Below are positions 17,882-26,205 of a DNA stretch of 64,000 nucleotides, one piece after another. The position numbers and the translations under genes are program-made. Numbering within the stretch: position 1 is the first letter of the stretch; every line of letters begins with the position of its first letter. This DNA is from DTKD01 sp050948905. Its GTDB lineage: Bacteria; Armatimonadota; UBA5829. Below the pieces are notes generated by a model. The model did no database searches. It was not told the origin of the DNA and worked only from the letters and a program-made list of their open reading frames with translations. The DNA lies in assembly GCA_050948905.1 (NCBI GenBank), contig JBMNES010000001.1, positions 1,984,001-2,048,000 on the forward strand, given 5' to 3'.

Positions 17882-18794
17882 AATAGCACGGCTGCCATTC
17901 AAAAAGCGCATCATAAAATGGATCGGACGCGTTGCGTTCTGGTGGATGTGCGTGTCGGCGCGTCTCTGGCGACCCTGGTCGGTTAAGCTGGCGGGAAATA
18001 CTCTGGGCACGATGTTTTACTATGCATCCAGCCGATACCGCAATGTGGCTCTGAAGAATCTTCGTAACGTATACCGTCAGGACAAAACCGACTCTGAGAG
18101 GGTCGAAATCGCCAAAGGAGTATTCCGGCATTTTTCCAGAGCGGCGCTGGAGTTCTTCTCTGTGTTGTCGCTGAGCCGTGAACAGGTGTCGGCGATGATT
18201 GACATTGAGGGCGCCGAACATCTCGACAAGGCTATGGAAAATGGCCGCGGCGGTATCATCGTCACCGCACACTACGGCAACTGGGAACTGCTGGCCCGAA
18301 AACTTGTTATACTCGGCTATAAAATCAACGTCATCGCACGCGACAGCGACGACCCGGGAATGACAGGGATAACCGCTAAAATACGTGAGCACGGCGGTTA
18401 TAAGGTCTTCGACCGAGATCAGCCGCTGATAGGTGTTATGAGAGCGCTTAAAAACAATGAAATACTCGGCATTCTGCCGGATCAGCACGAGTCGCACGGG
18501 TTGTTCGTGGACTTCTTCTCCCGCCCTGCAGCCACTGCAACAGGCCCTGCGGCGTTTGCACTCAAATCCGGGGCCCCTCTTTTGCCGGTTTTCGCGACGA
18601 GGATGCCTGATGGTAAATATAAAGCTATTGTCTATCCTGCCATCGACTTCGAGCCGAGCGGGGATACAGATGCGGACATGCGCGATCTCACGGCTTTGAT
18701 CAATCTTGCTATTGAACGCGCTATAAGACTGCACCCGGATCAATGGTTATGGCTGCATGATAGATGGAAATCGTCGCCGGAGGTTCTTTCGTGA
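17847..18794 (+). CDS. LpxL/HtrB-family lipid A acyltransferase
   Basis: A 315-residue lysophospholipid acyltransferase of the LpxL/LpxM family, which adds secondary acyl chains to Kdo-lipid A. The catalytic H-x4-E motif is H-Y-G-N-W-E (142-147); the later L-P-D-Q-H-E block is also visible. A hydrophobic helix near residues 28-45 anchors it in the inner membrane. There is no ATG near the N-terminus: TTG 17847 has GAGGAT ten bases upstream, while TTG 17829 has no ribosome site. Either start lies inside the lpxK 3' end. Confidence 0.88.
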   Translation: MQSTSPTGSTDRIARLPFKKRIIKWIGRVAFWWMCVSARLWRPWSVKLAGNTLGTMFYYASSRYRNVALKNLRNVYRQDKTDSERVEIAKGVFRHFSRAALEFFSVLSLSREQVSAMIDIEGAEHLDKAMENGRGGIIVTAHYGNWELLARKLVILGYKINVIARDSDDPGMTGITAKIREHGGYKVFDRDQPLIGVMRALKNNEILGILPDQHESHGLFVDFFSRPAATATGPAAFALKSGAPLLPVFATRMPDGKYKAIVYPAIDFEPSGDTDADMRDLTALINLAIERAIRLHPDQWLWLHDRWKSSPEVLS

Positions 18795-19837
18795 TTAGTG
18801 AAGCGCCCAAGCGCATATTGATCGTCAAACTCAGCGCCATAGGGGACGTTTTGATGGCGACTCCTGTCGCTCGTGCGCTACGAACGGCGTTTCCGCAGAG
18901 TCATATAGCGTGGGTCGTCGAGCGAAAATCTGCGGATATCGTCCTGGACAACCCTTATCTGGACGAAGTGATCGTGTCTGGCAGAACAAAAGTCGGGCAC
19001 GGCCTGACGGATTCCGCAAATCTTCTCCGGAGCCTGATGTCGCTGCGGGGCGAACTGAAATCCAGGCGATTCGATGTCTGTGTGGATCTTCAGGGATTAT
19101 TAAGAAGCGCGGCGGTGTGTATGATATCCGGCGCAAAAAAGCGTATAGGCTCTGCTGATGCCGCAGAGTGCAGTCAACTACTCTATACGGATAAATACGC
19201 CTCCGGCCCGGATGTGATAAATATCCAGCAGAGAAACCTCGATCTGCTTAAGCCTTTGGGGGTGGACTCGACAGAGACGGCGATGTATATGCCGGTTTGC
19301 GAGGACGACCGCGTATTTGCCAACGGTTTTTTTGAGGATAATAATCTGGCAAACGACAAGGTAGTGGCTTTTTGCGTCGCTACTACGTGGCTGAATAAAC
19401 ACTGGACACCGGAAGGTTGGACGGGGGTGGCCGATCTTATTTGGCGCAAATACGGGGTGAAGTCGCTGATTCTCGGGGCCAAGGCCGATATCCCATTAGC
19501 CCGCAGGGTAGCCGATGCCGCAGAATCCAAACCCGTGATTAGCGCAGGTTTGACAACACTAAAACAGGCAGGGGCGCTTATGGAAAAATGCGTCGCGGTA
19601 ATCGGAGTCGACACAGGTTTGCTGCATATGGCGGTGGCCCTCGACAGACCGACTGTTGGCTTATTCGGCGCAAGTGACTGGAGATGTTTCCAGAAGAAAG
19701 ATAACTTCATCTGGGTCGCAAAAGACTACCCGTGCAGCCCCTGCAGGAGACACCCTATATGCAGCGATATCGATTGCATGAAGTCGATTACCCCGGAGGA
19801 TGTGGATGCGGCTGTGGGGCGTTGGTTGGAGCAGTAG
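18791..19837 (+). CDS. GT9 heptosyltransferase (first of two)
   Basis: A 348-residue ADP-heptose:LPS heptosyltransferase-like protein. The N-terminus reads R-I-L-I-V-K-L-S-A-I-G-D-V-L-M-A-T-P, the standard GT9 acceptor-side motif. The C-terminal half has G-V-D-T-G-L-L-H-M-A-V-A and P-T-V-G-L-F-G-A, the ADP-heptose side. The late cluster C-S-P-C-R-R-H-P-I-C is common in this family. GTG 18791 is chosen over ATG 18764: it overlaps the preceding TGA (GTGA) and has GGAGG nine bases upstream. It presumably adds the first heptose to Kdo; the acceptor cannot be read from sequence. Confidence 0.9.
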   Translation: MISEAPKRILIVKLSAIGDVLMATPVARALRTAFPQSHIAWVVERKSADIVLDNPYLDEVIVSGRTKVGHGLTDSANLLRSLMSLRGELKSRRFDVCVDLQGLLRSAAVCMISGAKKRIGSADAAECSQLLYTDKYASGPDVINIQQRNLDLLKPLGVDSTETAMYMPVCEDDRVFANGFFEDNNLANDKVVAFCVATTWLNKHWTPEGWTGVADLIWRKYGVKSLILGAKADIPLARRVADAAESKPVISAGLTTLKQAGALMEKCVAVIGVDTGLLHMAVALDRPTVGLFGASDWRCFQKKDNFIWVAKDYPCSPCRRHPICSDIDCMKSITPEDVDAAVGRWLEQ

Positions 19838-20830
19838 ATGCGAATTATATGTTTCCATCTAAATCAGGTGGGAGACCTTATGTTCTCCCTGCCAGCGCTC
19901 AAAAGCATCCGCGATACATTCCCGGATTCGCATATAACCAGCGTAGTGCGTCCGTCGCTTCAAGAGTTGCTGGAAGCGACAGGCATTCTCGATACGGTAT
20001 TGTCCAGGAATGCCGGCTTCAACTTAGACAGAGTTAGACTTATTCGGTCGCTTTCTGCCCTAAAACCTGACGTTGCAGTAGTGTTCTCGCAAAGCGCATC
20101 CTGCGCTTCAATGGCTTATTTGAGCGGCGCGCCGAAGAGAGTCGGGTTTGAGAACACATCTATGGGTTTTTTGTTGACCACCCGCCTACCGTTCCAGCAC
20201 CCCCCGTCCACGGAGAATAACCTGAAACTAATCGAGGCGATTGGTGCAAAAATAACCTGCAGGCAATATTCCGGGCTTCTTTGCGCAACAGCGGATCAAA
20301 TAGAAAAAGGCAACGCCGTTTTAGAGAGATTTGGTGTGCAACCCGATGAGCCTGTGGCGGCTCTGGCGCCCGCAACTTCGAGCAATCGCAGCGTCAAGGA
20401 ATGGACCAATGAAGGCTTCATCGAGGTAGGCAACTACCTGGCTAAGTGTGGGTTTCGACCGGTGATGCTGGGAGCGGCCGACCAGTCCACTATTGTTAAA
20501 GAATACGAATGTATCTTGGACATGAGAGGTCAGACGACGCTTGGCGAGGTTACAGGAATTCTGCAGCGCTCGAAGTTGCTGGTCGCAGTGGATTCCGGAC
20601 TTCTGCACCTGTGCGCCGCCATTGGCACGCCTGTCATCGGTTTATACGGCTCCTCAAACCCCGCGATAACCGGCCCTCAGGGAGATTCCCATATAGTATT
20701 AACCTCCGGGGCTGATTGCAGCCCATGTGTCAAAACAAGCTGCAGCTTCGGCAGAAAATGCATGCTCGATATCACGCCGAGCTATGTAATTTCTGCAGTC
20801 GATTCTATACTGGGCCGTGACACCCAATGA
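19838..20830 (+). CDS. GT9 heptosyltransferase (second of two)
   Basis: A 330-residue paralogue of the preceding gene, starting directly after its stop codon. It keeps the N-terminal Q-V-G-D-L-M-F-S-L-P motif, the S-N-R-S-V-K-E-W block and the donor-site V-D-S-G-L-L-H-L-C-A-A-I-G-T-P. A C-S-P-C-V-K-T-S-C motif lies near the end. Together with the upstream copy it could build a two-heptose inner core. Overlaps the next gene by four bases (ATGA). Confidence 0.9.
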   Translation: MRIICFHLNQVGDLMFSLPALKSIRDTFPDSHITSVVRPSLQELLEATGILDTVLSRNAGFNLDRVRLIRSLSALKPDVAVVFSQSASCASMAYLSGAPKRVGFENTSMGFLLTTRLPFQHPPSTENNLKLIEAIGAKITCRQYSGLLCATADQIEKGNAVLERFGVQPDEPVAALAPATSSNRSVKEWTNEGFIEVGNYLAKCGFRPVMLGAADQSTIVKEYECILDMRGQTTLGEVTGILQRSKLLVAVDSGLLHLCAAIGTPVIGLYGSSNPAITGPQGDSHIVLTSGADCSPCVKTSCSFGRKCMLDITPSYVISAVDSILGRDTQ

Positions 20831-21921
20831 CAAAACTCAGGACACTGCACATAGATTCAGAAATGGCCTGGTCGGGCGGACAGAGGCAGGTATCGGGACT
20901 CTGCTCTTATCTGAGGCAATGGGGCCACGACGTTAAGATCATAACTCGACCTGGCTCGAAACTGGAATCGTGGGCAAATACGGAGTCTTTTGAGTCATTC
21001 ACTGTCGACATGCCGTCAACCTTGTCCTTGCCGTCCATTTTGCGGATGCGGTCGATTATCGCCTCACTGAAGCCCGACGTCGTCCACCTTCACGCTTCTC
21101 GAGCACACGTATTAGGTGCGGCTGCGGCAAAATTGGCTGGCGCCAGAATTATTATAGCCACGCGCAGAATGGACGACCCCATAAAAATGATCTGGCCAAA
21201 TACCAGCGCCTACGGTAAATGGACAACGGCGATCGTAGCAATCTCGACAGCGGTGCGGGATGTACTGGTCAATTGCGGAGTCGACGTCGCTAAGATTCAC
21301 ACTATACCCAGCGGCACCGACATCGAAAGGTTCAAAGACACGGCTACGGATCCGCAATTTCGCAGCAGTCTGACAGGCGATCACTCGTGGCCTGTGGTCA
21401 GTACGGCCGCAAGCCTCACCGAGAGAAAAGGGATTCGCTTTTTGTTGGAGGCCGCACATCTGCTGCAAAAGTCCGGCAAACCTGTTCGAGTTGTCATCGC
21501 CGGAGACGGCGAACAACGGCAGGAATTGCAGCAAATCGCCGATAAAATGGCGATTGTATGCACCTTTTTGGGCCAGTTCTCCGATATGCCAAAGTTATTG
21601 GCAAACTCCGATATATTCGTTATGCCGTCGTTGGGTGAGGGGCTGGGAGTGGCGGTTTTGGAGGCTATGGCGGCGGGCAAGCCGATCGTCGCCAGCGCCG
21701 TTGGTGGCTTGAAGGAGTCTGTTGTCGATGGCCAAACCGGTTTTCTGATACCGCCGGCCAATTCGCAAGCCCTGGCCGATGCACTGGCGAGGCTGCTATC
21801 AAATTCATCATTAATTGACCAGTTCGGATCAGCCGGGCAGGCAAGAGTCGCGGAAAAATATAGTCTAGAAAATATGGCGAAAGGAAACGAGTCTCTCTAC
21901 CATAAACTGGTGCAGCAATGA
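20827..21921 (+). CDS. GT4-family glycosyltransferase
   Basis: A 364-residue retaining glycosyltransferase of GT-B fold. The N-terminus has the W-S-G-G-Q-R-Q acceptor loop. The C-terminal half has the nucleotide-sugar block G-E-G-L-G-V-A-V-L-E-A-M-A-A-G-K-P-I-V-A, with the E-x7-E glutamates. In this operon it is likely to extend the LPS core; donor and linkage are unknown. It overlaps both neighbours by four bases, indicating translational coupling. Confidence 0.88.
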   Translation: MTKLRTLHIDSEMAWSGGQRQVSGLCSYLRQWGHDVKIITRPGSKLESWANTESFESFTVDMPSTLSLPSILRMRSIIASLKPDVVHLHASRAHVLGAAAAKLAGARIIIATRRMDDPIKMIWPNTSAYGKWTTAIVAISTAVRDVLVNCGVDVAKIHTIPSGTDIERFKDTATDPQFRSSLTGDHSWPVVSTAASLTERKGIRFLLEAAHLLQKSGKPVRVVIAGDGEQRQELQQIADKMAIVCTFLGQFSDMPKLLANSDIFVMPSLGEGLGVAVLEAMAAGKPIVASAVGGLKESVVDGQTGFLIPPANSQALADALARLLSNSSLIDQFGSAGQARVAEKYSLENMAKGNESLYHKLVQQ

Positions 21922-22673
21922 AAATATCTGCAGTGGTCATGACGTTTAACGAGGAAACCAACATCGAACGCTGCCTTTCCTCACTGGATTTTGCAGACGA
22001 GATTGTCGTGTTAGATTCGTTTAGCACAGATCGTACGGTCGAGATCGCCAGAGGCTTTACGGACAATATTAGTCAACGAAAGTTCGAAGGGTTTTCTACG
22101 CAGAGAACGGCGGCAATGGAGCTTGTTTCTAACGATTGGATGTTGATGGTTGATGCCGATGAAGTTGTCACCAGCGACCTCGCCGACCAGGTGCAGGCTG
22201 CTGTACAGAGCGACAAATACGAAGCCTATAGAATTCCGCGACTCACCTATTTTTTGGGCAAACCAATTCGCCATTGCGGTTGGTATCCGGACTACGTCAC
22301 CAGGCTGATGCGCAAGTCAAAAACGACTTTTCCTTACAGGGTTCTGCACGAAGCTCCGGAAATCGACGGACGAGTAGGGACGTTGACTGGGCACTTCATC
22401 CACTTCTCATATAACAGCTTCGACCAGATAGTCGACAAAACCGTGACCTATGCCCGTGCTGCAGCCAAACAGAAAATCGTTGAGGGTAGGGGGTTTCAGC
22501 TCTCAAAGCTCGTGTTTGCACCGAGTCTGATCTTCTGGAAAAAATTTATTCTCAAGCAGGGCTTTCGCGACGGTATTCGGGGGTTTTTGATATCAACAAT
22601 GAGTCAGATTGGGACTTTCCTTCGCTACGCGATGCTCTGGGATATGACAAGAAACAAGGGGGCGAGTAAATGA
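21918..22673 (+). CDS. GT2-family glycosyltransferase (WaaE/KdtX-like)
   Basis: A 251-residue inverting GT-A enzyme. It starts K-I-S-A-V-V-M-T-F-N-E-E, then has L-D-S-F-S-T-D-R-T and the metal-binding D-A-D-E motif at about 73-76. The order T-F-N-E-E-x-N-I and the G-W-Y-P-D block match the LPS-core beta-glucosyltransferase group (WaaE/KdtX), which adds glucose to heptose I. The group assignment is by resemblance. Overlaps the flanking genes by four bases each. Confidence 0.87.
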   Translation: MKISAVVMTFNEETNIERCLSSLDFADEIVVLDSFSTDRTVEIARGFTDNISQRKFEGFSTQRTAAMELVSNDWMLMVDADEVVTSDLADQVQAAVQSDKYEAYRIPRLTYFLGKPIRHCGWYPDYVTRLMRKSKTTFPYRVLHEAPEIDGRVGTLTGHFIHFSYNSFDQIVDKTVTYARAAAKQKIVEGRGFQLSKLVFAPSLIFWKKFILKQGFRDGIRGFLISTMSQIGTFLRYAMLWDMTRNKGASK

Positions 22674-23422
22674 TAAAAATAATATCGCGCTGCGTCGCAA
22701 TTTGCCTTTTTGGGCTGTTTGTGGCAATAGAATGTGCCTGTGCCTTTCCTGCCAACGAGCAGGACCTCAAAGCTGCAATAGAGGCTGCGACTAATGGCTT
22801 CAAGGATATGTCGGCCACTGTGGTCGTGCGTGAGAAAAATAAAGACGTATTAACCAGTGTCGACGAAGGATTTGCCCGGCTCTATGACTTTCAGTCCGCT
22901 CAAATCCAAGTTAAGGCTCCGGATAAAATAAGAATAGAGTCCAAACTCGGAATGGTTAAAGTCGAATACATAATCTCAGATGGCAAGAAGATATTCCGAG
23001 CGCCGAAGATCAAAATGAACAAAGTCGATGACTATTCAAATACACCTGCCAAGCTCCAAAAACCGCTGGACTTTGGCCTGGTGACTCCGCAGCTTTGGGA
23101 AGGCCGGCGGGTGGAAATCATCGACGATGCCGAAGCAAAGGCTAACAACGAGATTAAACTCAAACTGATGTGGCTGACCGGCGATATGGTAAACTACGCC
23201 TGGATAGATGCCGAACACTACTGGCTAAAGCGCTTCGAAAAACGCGATGCCAAGGACAATTTGATCTCGCGTGTGGAGTATTCGAACCCGAAAAATCTGG
23301 GTAACGTGATCTGGTTGCCTACAAAGGTTGAGCTTTTTGCGCCCGATGGCGAGAAGGCGGGAGCCACGGAGTTCATCGACATCAAAGTCAACTCGGGCCT
23401 GGCAGATACCATTTTCAAGTAA
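22670..23422 (+). CDS. LolA-like outer-membrane lipoprotein-sorting protein
   Basis: A 250-residue exported protein: signal peptide about 1-25 (ends A-C-A-F), then a beta-rich domain of LolA/LolB or outer-membrane lipoprotein-sorting type. It contains V-K-A-P-D-K-I-R-I-E, Y-I-I-S-D-G-K-K-I and a late W-L-P-T-K-V-E-L. Such proteins form a half-barrel that holds acyl chains in the periplasm. In this operon it may carry a lipoprotein or LPS intermediate. There is no LolCDE nearby, so the cargo is a guess. Confidence 0.7.
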   Translation: MIKIISRCVAICLFGLFVAIECACAFPANEQDLKAAIEAATNGFKDMSATVVVREKNKDVLTSVDEGFARLYDFQSAQIQVKAPDKIRIESKLGMVKVEYIISDGKKIFRAPKIKMNKVDDYSNTPAKLQKPLDFGLVTPQLWEGRRVEIIDDAEAKANNEIKLKLMWLTGDMVNYAWIDAEHYWLKRFEKRDAKDNLISRVEYSNPKNLGNVIWLPTKVELFAPDGEKAGATEFIDIKVNSGLADTIFK

Positions 23423-23451
23423 GTCTTATTCGAACACGGGGGGAGGCTTGT

Positions 23452-24282
23452 CTGCAACTGCCGATCTGCAATATATGTGACAGCGTCGTCTCAGAATTGC
23501 TGTTGACCAAAGACGACTACAATATTTATCAATGCTCCAAGTGCGGACTTGCGTTTACCTATCCGCAGCCCGCTGCCCTTGATGAGCAGTACGACGGAGC
23601 CTATTTCGATCTATATAGGCAGCGGCGATCGTTTCGTCTCAGACGGGGCGATGCGCGCCTGCGAGGCATAGAACTTCTGCGTCAACCAGGCAGTTTGCTT
23701 GACATTGGCTGTTCGCTGGGGTATTTTATTGAGGCGGCTAACGCCAGAGGTTGGTACGGGTGCGGCGTAGAAATCTCGCCGCAGGCGTCTCAATATGCCC
23801 GCGAACTCGGCCTTGAGGTAGAAACGGGCGATCTGCTGGACGTCGGATATCCGGCTGCCTCTTTCGATTGTGTTACAATGTGGGACGTGCTGGAGCATGT
23901 TCCAGATCCGACGGCGCACATGCTTGAGGTGAACAGAATTCTGGTTGACGGTGGCCTGGTCGTCATCGGCACACCCAACCTCGGTCACTTTCGATTTCGC
24001 ATGAAGCCTGAAAACTGGCGCCATCTCAAACCGAGCGAACACGTCTATTATTTCACGAAGTCGAGCATAACCCAGCTTCTGAATAAGACCGGATTCGAAA
24101 TGGTGCAGCGGCCGATTCTGCGGGCCAGATCATTTCCTGGCAGTATAATGACGCGGCTGAAATGCGCGTTCGGGCGCATAATTCAATTGAACGACGTGAT
24201 GACGGTCTTTGGAGTCAAGAATGCGGTCAAAATATCCTCAAATAGACCTCAGCAATCTCAGAACAATCGCGATCAAGGATAG
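23452..24282 (+). CDS. Zinc-ribbon SAM-dependent methyltransferase (probable CTG start)
   Basis: A class I methyltransferase of about 276 residues. Motif I is L-L-D-I-G-C-S-L-G-Y-F, motif II has V-E-I-S, and motif IV is V-T-M-W-D-V-L-E-H-V. The first listed start, TTG 23497, would cut off a C-N-I-C pair that clearly partners the C-S-K-C pair downstream. The frame stays open upstream and CTG 23452 lies five bases after a strong GGGGGGAGG site, giving M-Q-L-P-I-C-N-I-C. I take CTG 23452 as the likely start. Proteins with this N-terminal ribbon commonly modify sugars in glycan clusters. The substrate here is unknown. Confidence 0.8.
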   Translation: MQLPICNICDSVVSELLLTKDDYNIYQCSKCGLAFTYPQPAALDEQYDGAYFDLYRQRRSFRLRRGDARLRGIELLRQPGSLLDIGCSLGYFIEAANARGWYGCGVEISPQASQYARELGLEVETGDLLDVGYPAASFDCVTMWDVLEHVPDPTAHMLEVNRILVDGGLVVIGTPNLGHFRFRMKPENWRHLKPSEHVYYFTKSSITQLLNKTGFEMVQRPILRARSFPGSIMTRLKCAFGRIIQLNDVMTVFGVKNAVKISSNRPQQSQNNRDQG

Positions 24283-25177
24283 AAAGAGCAAGGTTAGCGC
24301 TGAAGCATTTGCCCGGGTGCATAAGCAAGGCGATGGCGTTGGCCAGTTCATAGATAACCTGCCGGATATACTTGCGGGGCGCTGGCTGCGTCGGGTCATC
24401 GACTGCATTGTTGACGCACGCAGCCGAGACAAAGCTTGCGCGGTGTCGATGGGCGCCCATGTCATCAAGTGCGGCCTCAGCCCTATGCTCATCGATCTTA
24501 TGCGGCGCGGCATCATAACTTCCCTTTCAATGAACGGCGCCGGGGCTATACACGACAGTGAGATCGCGTTTTTCGGGGAGACATCGGAGGACGTGGTCGA
24601 AGGAATGCAGAGCGGACTGTTCGGGATGGCGAGAGAGACGGCCGATTTCGTTAATGATTGTGCAGCAAAGGCCAGCGCCGATGAATTGGGATTTGGGGAG
24701 ACGCTTGGCCGAGCCGTCATCGAAGCAGACGCGCCCAACTCGCAATTGAGCCTGCTGGCTGCAGCGTATAAATACAACGTTCCGTTGACAATTCACGCGT
24801 GCATCGGATGTGACATTGTGCACATGCATCCGACTGCCAGCGGCGCGGCTATCGGCGACGCTTCTATGCGCGACTTTCGAATCCTCACTGAGGCTCTGCG
24901 TGGATTAGGCGGCGGAGGGGTGTTGATGAATATCGGCTCCGCGGTGGTGCTGCCGGAGGTCCTGTTAAAGGCGATCACCACCCTGCTGAACCTCGGTTGC
25001 AGTTTGAAAGATATGGTCGGGGTCAACCTCGATTTTGTTCAGCATTATAGATCTAATCAGCAGGTTGTGGCGAGGGTGCGGGAGATCGGCGGCGAAGGCA
25101 TCTCCCTTACCGGGCATCACGAGCTGATGATTCCGCTGATAGCGGCTGGTGTTATTGAGAGGATGGATGGCGAGTAG
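24221..25177 (+). CDS. Deoxyhypusine-synthase-like protein in the LPS operon
   Basis: A 318-residue protein resembling the deoxyhypusine synthase fold: G-A-H-V-I-K-C-G-L-S-P followed by A-G-A-I-H-D-S-E-I lines up with the NAD-binding part, and V-P-L-T-I-H-A-C-I-G-C-D-I with the substrate loop. The C-terminal W-G-K-x motif that supplies the catalytic lysine of true deoxyhypusine synthase is absent. Bacteria lack eIF5A, so the role must differ. It starts inside the methyltransferase 3' end (ATG 24221, GGAG six bases upstream) and abuts the heptose kinase, which suggests a job in heptose or core metabolism. Function unknown. Confidence 0.6.
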   Translation: MRSKYPQIDLSNLRTIAIKDRKSKVSAEAFARVHKQGDGVGQFIDNLPDILAGRWLRRVIDCIVDARSRDKACAVSMGAHVIKCGLSPMLIDLMRRGIITSLSMNGAGAIHDSEIAFFGETSEDVVEGMQSGLFGMARETADFVNDCAAKASADELGFGETLGRAVIEADAPNSQLSLLAAAYKYNVPLTIHACIGCDIVHMHPTASGAAIGDASMRDFRILTEALRGLGGGGVLMNIGSAVVLPEVLLKAITTLLNLGCSLKDMVGVNLDFVQHYRSNQQVVARVREIGGEGISLTGHHELMIPLIAAGVIERMDGE

Positions 25178-26169
25178 TGAGCGATTCTTCTGCGTACGCT
25201 TCATTGCTTTCAAGATTTGCCGGCAAACGGGTATTGGTAGTCGGCGATCTGATGCTTGATGAGCACATATGGGGGACGGTGGAGCGTATTTCCCCGGAGG
25301 CCCCGGTGATGGTGGTCAGAGCGGACTGTGACTCGGACTGTCTGCCGGGAGGAGCAGCTAATGTTGCCAATAACATTCGCGCCCTTGGCGGGGAGGCCGG
25401 GGTTGTCGGAGTTATTGGTGAGGACGAGGGCGGGCAGATTCTGCGCAGGGTGTTGAGCGATGCGGGTGTGGATGTCAGCGGCGTCTTTACGGATAACAAA
25501 CGCCCAACTACTCGCAAGACAAGAATCTGGGCTTCTCACAGGCATCAGGTGGTCAGAATCGACCGCGAGAGCAACTCCGCTATATCGAGTTCCATAGTGA
25601 AGCGGATGATCGACTACATACGTTCCTCTTCTGCAGATATCGACGCGGTGTTGCTGTCGGATTATGCAAAAGGGGTAATATCGCGGCAGGTCGTCTCGGC
25701 TGCTGTCCAATCCTCTAAAATCGCGATATCAAACGCCAAACCTCGCAGCCTCACCTGTGTTGACGGGGTTGGGGTTATCACGATGAATCTGTTTGAGGCA
25801 TCGGCCGCCTCGCGAATCGACATAGACGACCAACACGACCTGGAGAGGGCAGGGCGCAGATTGGTCGATCAGATTCGCTGCAAGGGGCTTGTAATAACCC
25901 GCGGTGCACATGGTTTATCCGTGTTTGAGGATTCAGGCCATATCACGCATATCCCCGCCATCGAAACAGAAGTATATGACGTAGCTGGTGCTGGAGATAC
26001 CGTCGTGAGCGCCCTCACGATGGCTCTTGCCTGCGGCGCACAGCTCCCTGTCGCCGGATCAATTGCCAACTGCGCAGGGGCCGCCGTTGTGCGCAAAGTC
26101 GGTGTCGCCACCACCACCACCGATGAAATCGCCGCGTTGCTTGGCCAGGCAAAAAGCGGTCTTATATAA
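25177..26169 (+). CDS. rfaE1: D-glycero-beta-D-manno-heptose-7-phosphate kinase (HldE kinase domain / RfaE1)
   Basis: A 330-residue PfkB-family kinase. The N-terminal V-G-D-L-M-L-D-E-H-I-W-G and P-E-A-P-V-M-V motifs are typical of HldE/RfaE, and L-P-G-G-A-A-N-V-A-N contacts the sugar. The C-terminal A-G-A-G-D-T-V carries the catalytic base Asp274. It ends after the kinase domain, so the cytidylyl/adenylyltransferase half (HldE2) must be a separate gene, not seen here. It supplies heptose 1,7-bisphosphate for the ADP-heptose used by the two GT9 enzymes upstream. GTG start overlaps the preceding TAG. Confidence 0.92.
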   Translation: MSDSSAYASLLSRFAGKRVLVVGDLMLDEHIWGTVERISPEAPVMVVRADCDSDCLPGGAANVANNIRALGGEAGVVGVIGEDEGGQILRRVLSDAGVDVSGVFTDNKRPTTRKTRIWASHRHQVVRIDRESNSAISSSIVKRMIDYIRSSSADIDAVLLSDYAKGVISRQVVSAAVQSSKIAISNAKPRSLTCVDGVGVITMNLFEASAASRIDIDDQHDLERAGRRLVDQIRCKGLVITRGAHGLSVFEDSGHITHIPAIETEVYDVAGAGDTVVSALTMALACGAQLPVAGSIANCAGAAVVRKVGVATTTTDEIAALLGQAKSGLI

Positions 26170-26205
26170 CTCATTATTTTGGCCGAATACAACTAGGAAG
26201 ACTGC

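Noticed and set aside
17871..18743. 290-codon open frame on - opposite the LpxL-like gene
   Set aside because: Shadow of a well-supported acyltransferase gene; the composition is unlike a real protein of this genome.
18764..18790. ATG 18764 as start of the first GT9 gene
   Set aside because: GTG 18791 has GGAGG and overlaps the upstream stop, matching the coupling seen throughout the operon, and gives the normal family N-terminus.
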